Assembly (NCBI GenBank): GCA_012271065.1
Contig: JAAXHE010000238.1
Span: 1 to 64,000, forward strand
DNA length: 64,000 nt
Direction: 5' to 3'
Source of the DNA: Candidatus Latescibacterota bacterium
GTDB taxonomy: Bacteria > Latescibacterota > UBA2968 > GCA-2709665
A model generated the notes under the pieces. It was not told the DNA's origin, made no database searches, and worked only from the letters and a program-made list of their open reading frames with translations. Position numbers and translations under genes: made by a program. Shown here in pieces: positions 34,284-41,955 of this stretch. The first letter of the stretch is position 1. Every line of letters starts with the position of its first letter.

Positions 34284-36686
34284 ATGCGCCCCGATATTCT
34301 GACTGAACGCCGCCGGTCTTCCGTGCCGGCAAGGGAAACCCCGTTGAGCAGGCGATACAAACGCATCCTGGAGAACTGGGTGCCGATAGGCCTCAGCTAT
34401 TTCGAAGATTGGCCGGAGCGTCCCAACTGCGGGCATTTTTTCGGCGGGGCGCACTGGTACGGCAGCGATACGGTCGGACCGGCTTTCGTCTTTGCCACGC
34501 TCGCCAATTCCCCTGAATACGATGCGAAACGCACCGGATGCTCCAAAAAGGAGCTTCGGGAGATCGCGCTGAAGGGGATCCGCTACCTCTGCTATACCCA
34601 CGACACGGGCCCGGCGGACTGTATCCGCCCCGAGAAGAGCCTCGGCAACCCCAGGACCTGGGGTACCAAATGGGGCGAACGCGGCCGTGGCTTCTTCCCC
34701 GAGAGCCAGTGCGGAACGAATCTCTCCGACGTTGGCCTGACCGCCCTCCTGCTGGGAGATCTGGTGGACGACGAGACGTGGACCATGATCGCCCGCATGC
34801 ACGAAGACTATGCCGGAAGGTTTGGGGCCATGGCGCCGAAAAGCGGCGTCTACACCAACACGCAGATGGAGGAGAACGGCTGGACGTCGTGCGGTCTGGC
34901 GTCGGTTGAGTGTTTCCTGAGCAACTCGCCGCACGTCGACTCCTGGGCCGAAACAGCCCGCCGCTGGATGTTTTCCACAACCACAACCCAGCAGGACACG
35001 AAGAACCACGCGCCGTTTTCAGACGGTCGGACCGTACGGGAACTCACCGGCCAGACGTTCACCGCGCTGCCGGATTATATGGCCGAAAACCACGGCATGG
35101 TGCATCCCAGCTACACTGCCAGTTCTGTCGTGTTCACCGGCCGGCTGGGCATCATCTACGGGACGTTCGGCGCAAAGATACCGGACCATGCCCTGTTCAA
35201 CCGGAGAGAGATTTACGACGAGCTCAAGCGAACGACGGACCGGACGGGCTCGATGCATCCCGTACAGGGCATGGACTGGCCCTATCTCCCGCCGGACCCG
35301 GGCACGCTCACCCATGCGACGGCCGCGTATTTCCTGGACGACCCGGAGGCGGCGTATTTCGAACACCAGGGGCTCGAGACCCTGGAACAGCGCGCCGAAA
35401 GCGCCGGCGGGCGAATGCACGACCGTCAGATCGCCGAGATCGTGCATGGGCCCCAGGACCCGCTGATCATCCGGGAACACAACATCGACAATCCCGCCCA
35501 CACCTATTTCTTCCATCGGATCTTCGGCGACGGTCCGGACCCGTCGTCGTCGTCGCGTGTCGAACGCAACCTGAGGGGTGTCAAGGTCTATCCCCATTCC
35601 GGATTCGTCTTCCAGAGACATCGCACCGGACAGACCGCGCTCTCATGGCGAAACGACATCATGGCGCTGCCGTTGAACAAGGACGGACTCTATACCGTCG
35701 CGCCGGCGTCCGGTTCGTTTCTGGCCAGCATCGATATCGAGGACAAGCCCGACAGCCACGACCTGGTCTCGGTTCGCGTGGACGAACATCAGGACGGCTT
35801 TGCCGCCGCAATGATCCTGGACCGAGCTCAGCGCTCGGTTCGACAGGAAGTACTCTTCGCCGGTCTGCCCTCGGGAATCTCCCTCTCGTGCGAACGGCTC
35901 ACCGCCAATGAGGCGATTACCGTCCAGAGTGTCGACCAGGGCTTCCTGCGCATCGTCAATGAAGATTTCAACGCCCTGAAAGGAAACTGCAACGGGTTCC
36001 GGACCGTCCACACGCCGGACGGTTCCGATCGCTTCGGGAGTTACGTCACCACGGATCCGGACAGCGACATCATCAAGACCTACGATCATCCGGAATGGCT
36101 CAACATCGACGGCCGCCTGGGCTTCGTCTACGCGGGTTCCGGGAAGACCGTCTATCACAATCGGCACTTTTATCAGGTCTGGCGCGCGGTGGCAGACGAC
36201 CTCACCCTCAGCCGGGTGGACGAACCGTTCCAGGTAACCGGCGGAAGGACCGTCTCCGAACTCACGGCGCTCATCGCCCCGGACCGCAGCCACAGAAAAA
36301 CGGCCGATATCGGCTTTGTGGCCATGGAAACGAGCCGGTCCGCCATCGGCCTGCTCGCGGACAATCACCTGGCTGTGGCGAACTTTGGTGAAAAGGCGGG
36401 CGCTTTGACCTTCAGGGCGAATCGTTCAGAACTCAGCGAAGTTCCCATTTTCGCAGGCGTTACTCGACTCGACGAAGACAATGTCGCCTTCGAGCGAAAC
36501 CTCGGGGCGGGCGAAGCCCGTCTGCAGGAAGCGATCCTGAACGTGGTCACGGACGGCGCGCTGGAAATCAACGCGGCGGATTCCGGGGCAGTCTGGGCGA
36601 GGAATACGGGGGCCGCCCCTGCACGGGTCACGCACGAAGGCGGCGAAACGGTGATCCCCGCGGGGGAAATCGCCGCACTGGAATAG
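34284..36686 (+). CDS. large protein of unknown function, possibly an alpha/alpha-toroid glycan enzyme
   Basis: 800 residues. The first ~380 look helical with aromatic motifs (GHFFGGAHWYGSDTVGPAFV, ENGWTSCGLASVECF, ENHGMVHPSYTASSV). The C-terminal half looks beta-rich (FVYAGSGKTVYHNRHFYQVW). This layout recalls heparinase II/III or PL8-type lyases, in which a toroid with catalytic Asn/His/Tyr precedes a beta-sandwich. The NHG and HPSY residues could be active-site residues, but no family is firmly recognised. No signal peptide. A ribosome site GGAG precedes the ATG. It stands alone with its own promoter and terminator. Confidence 0.55.
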   Translation: MRPDILTERRRSSVPARETPLSRRYKRILENWVPIGLSYFEDWPERPNCGHFFGGAHWYGSDTVGPAFVFATLANSPEYDAKRTGCSKKELREIALKGIRYLCYTHDTGPADCIRPEKSLGNPRTWGTKWGERGRGFFPESQCGTNLSDVGLTALLLGDLVDDETWTMIARMHEDYAGRFGAMAPKSGVYTNTQMEENGWTSCGLASVECFLSNSPHVDSWAETARRWMFSTTTTQQDTKNHAPFSDGRTVRELTGQTFTALPDYMAENHGMVHPSYTASSVVFTGRLGIIYGTFGAKIPDHALFNRREIYDELKRTTDRTGSMHPVQGMDWPYLPPDPGTLTHATAAYFLDDPEAAYFEHQGLETLEQRAESAGGRMHDRQIAEIVHGPQDPLIIREHNIDNPAHTYFFHRIFGDGPDPSSSSRVERNLRGVKVYPHSGFVFQRHRTGQTALSWRNDIMALPLNKDGLYTVAPASGSFLASIDIEDKPDSHDLVSVRVDEHQDGFAAAMILDRAQRSVRQEVLFAGLPSGISLSCERLTANEAITVQSVDQGFLRIVNEDFNALKGNCNGFRTVHTPDGSDRFGSYVTTDPDSDIIKTYDHPEWLNIDGRLGFVYAGSGKTVYHNRHFYQVWRAVADDLTLSRVDEPFQVTGGRTVSELTALIAPDRSHRKTADIGFVAMETSRSAIGLLADNHLAVANFGEKAGALTFRANRSELSEVPIFAGVTRLDEDNVAFERNLGAGEARLQEAILNVVTDGALEINAADSGAVWARNTGAAPARVTHEGGETVIPAGEIAALE

Positions 36687-36726
36687 AGCGGCGCGGCAAT
36701 AACGTCAAATTACACTGCGATAGAAG

Positions 36727-36758
36727 AAGAGGGCCGAGGCTAATGCTTTGGCCCTCTT
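36727..36758 (+). terminator. intrinsic terminator
   Basis: A 9-bp perfect stem AAGAGGGCC/GGCCCTCTT, extended inward by GAGGC/GCTTT around a TAAT loop, 40 nt after the stop of the 800-residue gene. The T-tract is short, but stem strength and position support termination. Confidence 0.7.
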
Positions 36759-36853
36759 TAGTATGCGTGGTCCCTGCAAGCGGCCCGAGCCGCTCCCCGA
36801 GCCCGCCGAAGGGTTGTCGAAGGGGTCGGCGAGAGGCGTACAAGAATGTCAAA

Positions 36854-38893
36854 TTACCATCTCACCCGGAAACGTGTTTCCGCCGTCGCCTGTCGACCGG
36901 TGTGCAGGTCCTTCACCACAACTCGAAACGCCCTCGGCCCCGGCGAAGCGCCGTCCATATCCACGCGGAGATCGCGCGGCTCCCAATCCCGTGCGCCACG
37001 GTACGTGTATGAAACGGCCGTCGTCCAGCCGGCCGGGGCGCCGTCACCTCCACCCTCCCTCAGCGACTGCGTCTGATAGCTTATACGGTAGTGGGAGGCG
37101 CCGAATTCGTCACGCGAGAGATTGTAGATTTCGAAATAGAACCAGGCCTGCCCTTCCGTGCGGCACACCTGCAGCGGATTCGGGAGTACCGCGAATTGCT
37201 CCCGCCCGTACGGCACGTCCTCACGCTTTCGAATGCGCCGCGCCATCAACAGGTCGCTGATCTCAAGCGTGTCCGGCCCGAAAGACCTTACCCGCAACCG
37301 TTCTCGAAACGTGCCTACCCGCTTCGTCTTCCGGTCTTCGACTTCACCCGCCAGAAAATACATTCCCGGGCCAAGGACCATGCGTTCCCCTGCCAGCAGG
37401 AAGGCCTCTTCCGTGGATTCATATGCGACCCTCGGCAACCGATCTACTTTTCGGACGTTGTGCCGGACGGTGTCCCACCGGGAATCGAAGAGAAAGAGCG
37501 CCTGTCTGACGTCGACTGCGGCGGTTCCACGGTCGCCGGATCGCGCACGCCGCACATTTTCCTCCGGCAGCGCGTAATACACCTCGATGCGCGTATTGCC
37601 GTTGTCGTGCCGGAACTGTGCCGTCTGGTACTGGGCGTCATACTGCAGGGGATGTTCATAGAGGTCGGGTACCGCCTCCACCAGTTGTTCGAGAAACAGG
37701 CGTTTGTTTCCCCGGGTGGCCCATCCGAATCGCCAGGAGTCCCAGGTTAGTGTATTACCGAATACGACCGTGAACGGACCATAGTCCCATATTTCCTTTC
37801 TTCCCCTGGCAGGGTCTCTCATGAACCGGACGCGCGGGTCTCCGTATCGGATGTAAATCTGCCCTCTGTCGGTCTGCCAGCCTTCCCGCCCGAGTGTGGG
37901 ATCGGAGAACCGAAGGTTCGCGTACGCCACGCGCCGGCACTGTTCCAGCAGGCGTTCGTTGACCGATGTCAGGTAGATCGGGTCCTTTCCAAGCCAGAAC
38001 TTGCGAATTTCCTCGTCGCTGGGCGGGGGGGCGCCCCTTTTTGTTTCCGCATGGTCCCTGATCAGGAAAATCGACTGCATGAACCTGCGCGACGACTCGG
38101 TCATCCTGTTCAAGCCGTCCAGGTAGGAACGATAGGCGCTCTCCAGGTCGCCCTTCATCTGATAGCCCAGGCCCGCGAAAAAGTGGGCGTTCCAATTCTC
38201 GGGACGTCGCTGTCGATAGGTTTCGAAGAGCTCAATAAGGGGTCCGGGCATATCGGCCGCGTAGTAGGACAGGCCCAGGTACTGGTGAGAAGGCCAGTGG
38301 ACGGGGTCCACGCTGATGGCTCGTGAAAGATACCCGATTCCAGTGTCGATACCGAGGTCCGGATATTCGACGAACGTCAGTGTTTTTCCGCCCCGGATTG
38401 AATACATACCGATTGCCGCCTCAGTGTCGTCATCGGGCATTTCCGTAAAATAGGTATATTCCCATGCCCAGACCGCGAAACGCCCTGCCCAGAAGAGGCC
38501 CGCTACATGGTCCGGATCCAGTTCCAGAACCTGGAGCGCCTTTCTGTAGGAGTCCGGACGCTGCAACGTCCGCCATAACAGCTCAGCATGGGTTGCCCGA
38601 TAGTCAGGGTTCTCGCGCTCACGCATCACGGCGCGCAGCAGCCAGTGGCTGGCAGTCTGGCGGGAAACCGGCGTGCCCTGCGCCATGTAAAACCGCGCCA
38701 GCGCGTGCATTGTCCTGCCGGACCGGTCATGTCTGAGCGCGCGCTTCATCAGGGCTTCGCGACGGTCGCGGTCGAGCAGCGAATCCGCCGCGGCATCCAG
38801 CAGCGAGTCCACCTTCGCAGGATCGGACCGTCCGGCCTCAACGGCGGGAGCGCACAATGCCAGGAGGCAAATCGATACCGTGAGCCGAATCAT
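36854..38893 (-). CDS. GWxTD-domain protein with TPR-like N-terminal half
   Basis: 679 residues with a signal peptide (RLTVSICLLALCAPAVEA). Residues 50-300 contain TPR-like helices (YRKALQVLELDPDHVAGLFW, GDLESAYRSYLDGLNRM). At the centre, GREGWQTDRGQIYIRYGDPR is the defining GWxTD motif. The rest is a beta-rich domain ending in VVVKDLHTGRQATAETRF. GWxTD proteins occur in Acidobacteria, Gemmatimonadota and FCB relatives and have no established activity. A second, distant paralogue lies at 41956. Ribosome site GGGAGATAT before ATG. Confidence 0.8.
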   Translation of the reverse strand: MIRLTVSICLLALCAPAVEAGRSDPAKVDSLLDAAADSLLDRDRREALMKRALRHDRSGRTMHALARFYMAQGTPVSRQTASHWLLRAVMRERENPDYRATHAELLWRTLQRPDSYRKALQVLELDPDHVAGLFWAGRFAVWAWEYTYFTEMPDDDTEAAIGMYSIRGGKTLTFVEYPDLGIDTGIGYLSRAISVDPVHWPSHQYLGLSYYAADMPGPLIELFETYRQRRPENWNAHFFAGLGYQMKGDLESAYRSYLDGLNRMTESSRRFMQSIFLIRDHAETKRGAPPPSDEEIRKFWLGKDPIYLTSVNERLLEQCRRVAYANLRFSDPTLGREGWQTDRGQIYIRYGDPRVRFMRDPARGRKEIWDYGPFTVVFGNTLTWDSWRFGWATRGNKRLFLEQLVEAVPDLYEHPLQYDAQYQTAQFRHDNGNTRIEVYYALPEENVRRARSGDRGTAAVDVRQALFLFDSRWDTVRHNVRKVDRLPRVAYESTEEAFLLAGERMVLGPGMYFLAGEVEDRKTKRVGTFRERLRVRSFGPDTLEISDLLMARRIRKREDVPYGREQFAVLPNPLQVCRTEGQAWFYFEIYNLSRDEFGASHYRISYQTQSLREGGGDGAPAGWTTAVSYTYRGARDWEPRDLRVDMDGASPGPRAFRVVVKDLHTGRQATAETRFRVRW

Positions 38894-38973
38894 TCAAATA
38901 TCTCCCTGGGCCCCGCGAACTGAATTTTCCGGATCTTGGCTGTAAGGAAATTAAGATACAAGGCTTGATTGAC

Positions 38974-38998
38974 AAAAAAGCCGCGTTGCAGGCCGCGG
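38974..38998 (-). terminator. intrinsic terminator (minus strand)
   Basis: Read on the minus strand, CCGCG-GCCTGCAA-CGCGG is followed by CTTTTTTG. It would stop transcription coming from the lipoprotein gene before the GWxTD gene. Confidence 0.6.
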
Positions 38999-39126
38999 GA
39001 TCAGGCATTTACGCGTTCGCTAACCTAAGACACATGTTGCAGGGTACGGGTTCAAAAAAACGAAAACGCTCCGGTATCCCTTCGGAAGATATATGATGGT
39101 TTCGAGGATTGTCAACGAAATTAAAT

Positions 39127-39154
39127 AAAGAAGGATCCTTTAGGACCCTTCTTT
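39127..39154. terminator. bidirectional terminator-like hairpin
   Basis: AAAGAAGGATCC and GGACCCTTCTTT pair with one mismatch around a TTTA loop, giving A-rich and T-rich flanks on both strands. Second stop signal downstream of the lipoprotein gene. Confidence 0.6.
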
Positions 39155-39266
39155 GTGTGATTAAAAATAAGTATTTATATTTTTTATATTTACATCGGTA
39201 TCGAGGTCCGGTGGCCCTGCTATCCATCCCTGGCAGCGCGTTACTAATGCATTTGTTTCGTGTGTG

Positions 39267-39785
39267 CTAAAACTGAATCTGTCTTCCCGCAAGATTGCTC
39301 AACATCAACTGGAATTCATCCATGCGTTTGTTGCCTCTGAATATGAGCAGGTTCACGCCTTCGATCCCCTCCGTCGTCGGGAAGTCGATCTGGTTGACAA
39401 AGGCGAGAAACGCCTCGTGGAACGTGGTCAAGCCCTGCTCGTACCGGTCGTGAATCCTTTGCAGTTCGAGATCGTCCGGCCGGATGTCCCGAACCTGTAA
39501 CTGCAGAGTCTCCAGGCGGGAGATCAGATTCGACATGAACTGCCGCGTCCAGTACCGCGAAACCACGCCGCCCGACCAACCCTGTGCGATGGAACCGAAT
39601 TCGGCATTCATCACGTTCACTGTCTGGTAGGTTCGAAAGACATTGACGAGGTACGCGTTAAAATCCGACGCGGCGACCGACAGCATCTCTTCGGTGGGGC
39701 CGGGAGGAGGTTCGACCACCCCTACGGGATCCGGCGACCCGCAGCCCGGGCAGATGATCAGGAGTATTCCCAGACAACGCTTCAT
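39267..39785 (-). CDS. probable lipoprotein, unknown function
   Basis: 172 residues from the ATG at 39785. A start 14 codons upstream is possible but puts a polar tail before the signal. MKRCLGILLIICPGCGSPDP is a short export signal ending in a Cys with Gly at -1; the lipobox is imperfect. The mature part is helical (DFNAYLVNVFRTYQTVNVMN, FMSNLISRLETLQLQVRDI) without a recognised family. It lies 38 nt downstream of the tandem-GNAT gene and may share its transcript. Confidence 0.6.
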   Translation of the reverse strand: MKRCLGILLIICPGCGSPDPVGVVEPPPGPTEEMLSVAASDFNAYLVNVFRTYQTVNVMNAEFGSIAQGWSGGVVSRYWTRQFMSNLISRLETLQLQVRDIRPDDLELQRIHDRYEQGLTTFHEAFLAFVNQIDFPTTEGIEGVNLLIFRGNKRMDEFQLMLSNLAGRQIQF

Positions 39786-39823
39786 ATCTGCATTCCTGAC
39801 TTCCCGCCTCCACGCTGCGGCAT

Positions 39824-40765
39824 TCAACGCTGTGCAATGACGGACGGACTGCGACGACCCTTCAGCGGCTTCTCGTACAACGCGCGCCTTAAGATGACTT
39901 CGAAACCCAGACGGCGGTACAGGCGAACGGCCGATTCCAGCGTTTCACTCGTATTCAGGATGGCCTCGCCGTACCCAAGCGCTCTCAATTTGTGTAGCGC
40001 GCGCACGTTCAACACCCAACCCAGACCCTTGCTCCGGTGTTCCGGTACGACCGCTACCCAGTGAATCAGCCCGACGTCCCTGCCCTGATTCGTCGCCGTC
40101 CAGGCGGTGGTAGTGCCCACGGGTTCGTCGCCGCAGATTGCAAACAGGACGCGCTTCGGATCAAAATACGGCGAATCCAGATATTCCTTTTCGAAGTCAG
40201 CCGACGTCCAGGCCCTTCCGCCTGCGTTCTCGCTCATGAACGCCGCATTCTTGATGCGGACGAATGTCGTGTCATCGCCGGTCTCGTAGGTCCTGATCCG
40301 GTACCCCGCCGGCGTCCTTGCAACGGGAAGGTCATTGAGTTCCCGCCACATTTTCAGGCTCGCGCCGAACACGGGATTCCATCCTGCTTGTTTCAGGAGT
40401 CCGGTCGCGGCCACATGATTGCTGTCGACAGCCGAGCCGGTCCGCAATGTCTGAAAGCCGTTTTTGCGGGCAACCCCTTCCGCTTCCATCAACAGGCGTC
40501 GACCCAACCCCGCACGCCGGCGGTCGGGATGCACACCTAGGAACTTTAGAGACGCGTCCCGCTCTCCGTCCGAAAACGACATTGCGCAGACACCCACGGG
40601 CGTCGATCCGTGGATTGCCAGCAAGATCCCGTCGTTACTCAGATTTTCGAGGATCTCCCTGGTCGGCGGCGTTACATCTTCTCCCCCCTCCGCACATCGC
40701 GCCACCAGGTCCGCGAGATCCTGATCCGAAACGGACTCGTCCCGCATTCGAAGCGATGCGTTCAC
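39824..40765 (-). CDS. tandem GNAT acetyltransferase
   Basis: 313 residues containing two GNAT domains. The first has HPDRRRAGLGRRLLMEAE, the acetyl-CoA loop R-x-x-G-x-G. The second has PEHRSKGLGWVLNVRALHKL and LYRRLGFEVI. Double GNATs include mycothiol synthase, but substrate cannot be called here. The GTG start overlaps the SDR stop (GTGA), so translation is coupled. Confidence 0.8.
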   Translation of the reverse strand: MNASLRMRDESVSDQDLADLVARCAEGGEDVTPPTREILENLSNDGILLAIHGSTPVGVCAMSFSDGERDASLKFLGVHPDRRRAGLGRRLLMEAEGVARKNGFQTLRTGSAVDSNHVAATGLLKQAGWNPVFGASLKMWRELNDLPVARTPAGYRIRTYETGDDTTFVRIKNAAFMSENAGGRAWTSADFEKEYLDSPYFDPKRVLFAICGDEPVGTTTAWTATNQGRDVGLIHWVAVVPEHRSKGLGWVLNVRALHKLRALGYGEAILNTSETLESAVRLYRRLGFEVILRRALYEKPLKGRRSPSVIAQR

Positions 40766-41550
40766 GAGAGTTTGCCCTCGACATGCTCCAGAAACGCGGG
40801 GTTTCCCGATGTTACGCCCCCGTCGGCCACCACTACCGAACCGGTGACGAACGACGCCTCGTCTGAGGCAAGAAAGAGCGCTACATTCGCGATTTCTTCA
40901 GGTCTGCCCACGCGCTTGAGCGGATAAACCTCGGCGATACGTTCGAATATCTCCGGGTCCTTCTCGAGGACGTGCTGCCACCCCTCCGTGATGACGGTGC
41001 CGGGGCAGATTGCATTCACGCGCACGCCCCTGGGTCCGTGATCCACCGCTGTGGTTCTGGTGAGCGAGATGACACCTGCCTTCGCCGCGCTGTACGCACT
41101 CTCCCCAAACGACATGATCGCGTTGACGGACGATATGTTCACAATGGATCCGCCGCCACGATCGATCATCCGCGGCAGTGCCGCGCGGCTGCAGAGGTAG
41201 GCGCTCTTCAGGCATCCCTCTATATTTCGGTCCCATAAATCCGGATCGATATCCAGGATGTGGGTCCCATGGCAAAAATAGGCGTTGTTTACCAGAATAT
41301 CAAGGCCGCAATATGTTTCCACGGCTTTATCACACGCGCGATTGACGTCCGTCGGATCAGTCGCACTGCCCACGACGAGCGCGGCTTCGCCATCCGCCCG
41401 TTCGATCGCTCCGACCACGGCCTCCCCGCGATCCCGATCGAGTTCCAATACAACCACCTTCGCACCTTCCTTCGCAAACCGCATCGCCACGGCTTTGCCG
41501 ATGCCCGCACCGCCGCCCGTAATCCAGGCGACTTTACCCTCTAACCGCAT
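40762..41550 (-). CDS. short-chain dehydrogenase/reductase
   Basis: 262 residues, classical SDR. Cofactor loop TGGGAGIG at 11-18, NNA at 88-90, catalytic Ser140/141, Tyr153 and Lys157 (YSAAK), and PGTVITEGW after the active site. The ATG at 41550 is chosen because GGGAG precedes it and the Rossmann fold begins there; an upstream extension to 41673 is not needed. Substrate unknown. Coupled to the GNAT gene. Confidence 0.85.
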   Translation of the reverse strand: MRLEGKVAWITGGGAGIGKAVAMRFAKEGAKVVVLELDRDRGEAVVGAIERADGEAALVVGSATDPTDVNRACDKAVETYCGLDILVNNAYFCHGTHILDIDPDLWDRNIEGCLKSAYLCSRAALPRMIDRGGGSIVNISSVNAIMSFGESAYSAAKAGVISLTRTTAVDHGPRGVRVNAICPGTVITEGWQHVLEKDPEIFERIAEVYPLKRVGRPEEIANVALFLASDEASFVTGSVVVADGGVTSGNPAFLEHVEGKLS

Positions 41551-41955
41551 CGAAAACTCCCTGGGTGTCGTCCGGTTGACATTGCCATTGAGCCATCTGC
41601 TACGTTGCCAGATAATAACAGCTAACCGCCATGAACGAATATACGGGAGCCATCCGTTCATGTCAACGAACACTATCTGAAACCGGACGCTCCGATAGAC
41701 GCAAACTGCGGAAGGAAGCGCATGGGGATCTCAATTCCTGAAGAATGAAGCCTGTGTCGTACGTGCGTACGTTCGATCGCATCTTCAGTACCATAGGCAC
41801 ATTTTACCGAACCGGAATGGACAAATCTGTGTCCTTATTTGTTGGCGGGTTGATCTGCAGAAATCCCGCCAGTATACGAGGGGAGACTGTATCTTGTGCA
41901 TCCTGACACAAGGTGGGAAGATCAGGATGGCGTTATCTTGGCGGAGGGTTAAGGA
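41551..41955. other. gene-free divergent intergenic region
   Basis: 405 nt between the divergent SDR and GWxTD genes, carrying both promoters. Its last 65 nt contain the structured leader described at 41891-41929. No other feature seen. Confidence 0.5.
41891..41929 (+). promoter_or_regulatory. possible pseudoknot leader before the second GWxTD gene
   Basis: ATCTTGTG (41891-41898) pairs with CACAAGGT (41907-41914, one wobble), enclosing the loop CATCCTGA. That whole loop is complementary to TCAGGATG at 41922-41929. The two pairings interlock like an H-type pseudoknot, or act as alternatives. The ribosome site GGAGG lies 13-17 nt further on. It may control translation, or be a DNA operator. 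Confidence 0.35.

Larger units (their letters stand above)
38894..39266. other. gene-free AT-rich spacer with two hairpins
   Basis: 373 nt without a gene. It carries the promoter region of the GWxTD gene at 36854 and two terminator-like hairpins (38974-38998 and 39127-39154). Nothing else was identified. Confidence 0.5.

Noticed and set aside
36790..36830. CCGAAGGGTTGTCGAAGGGG-type intergenic string and the double GCTTGTCGAA near 11990
   Set aside because: Resembles short degenerate intergenic repeats common in GC-rich genomes; too imperfect to annotate as an element.
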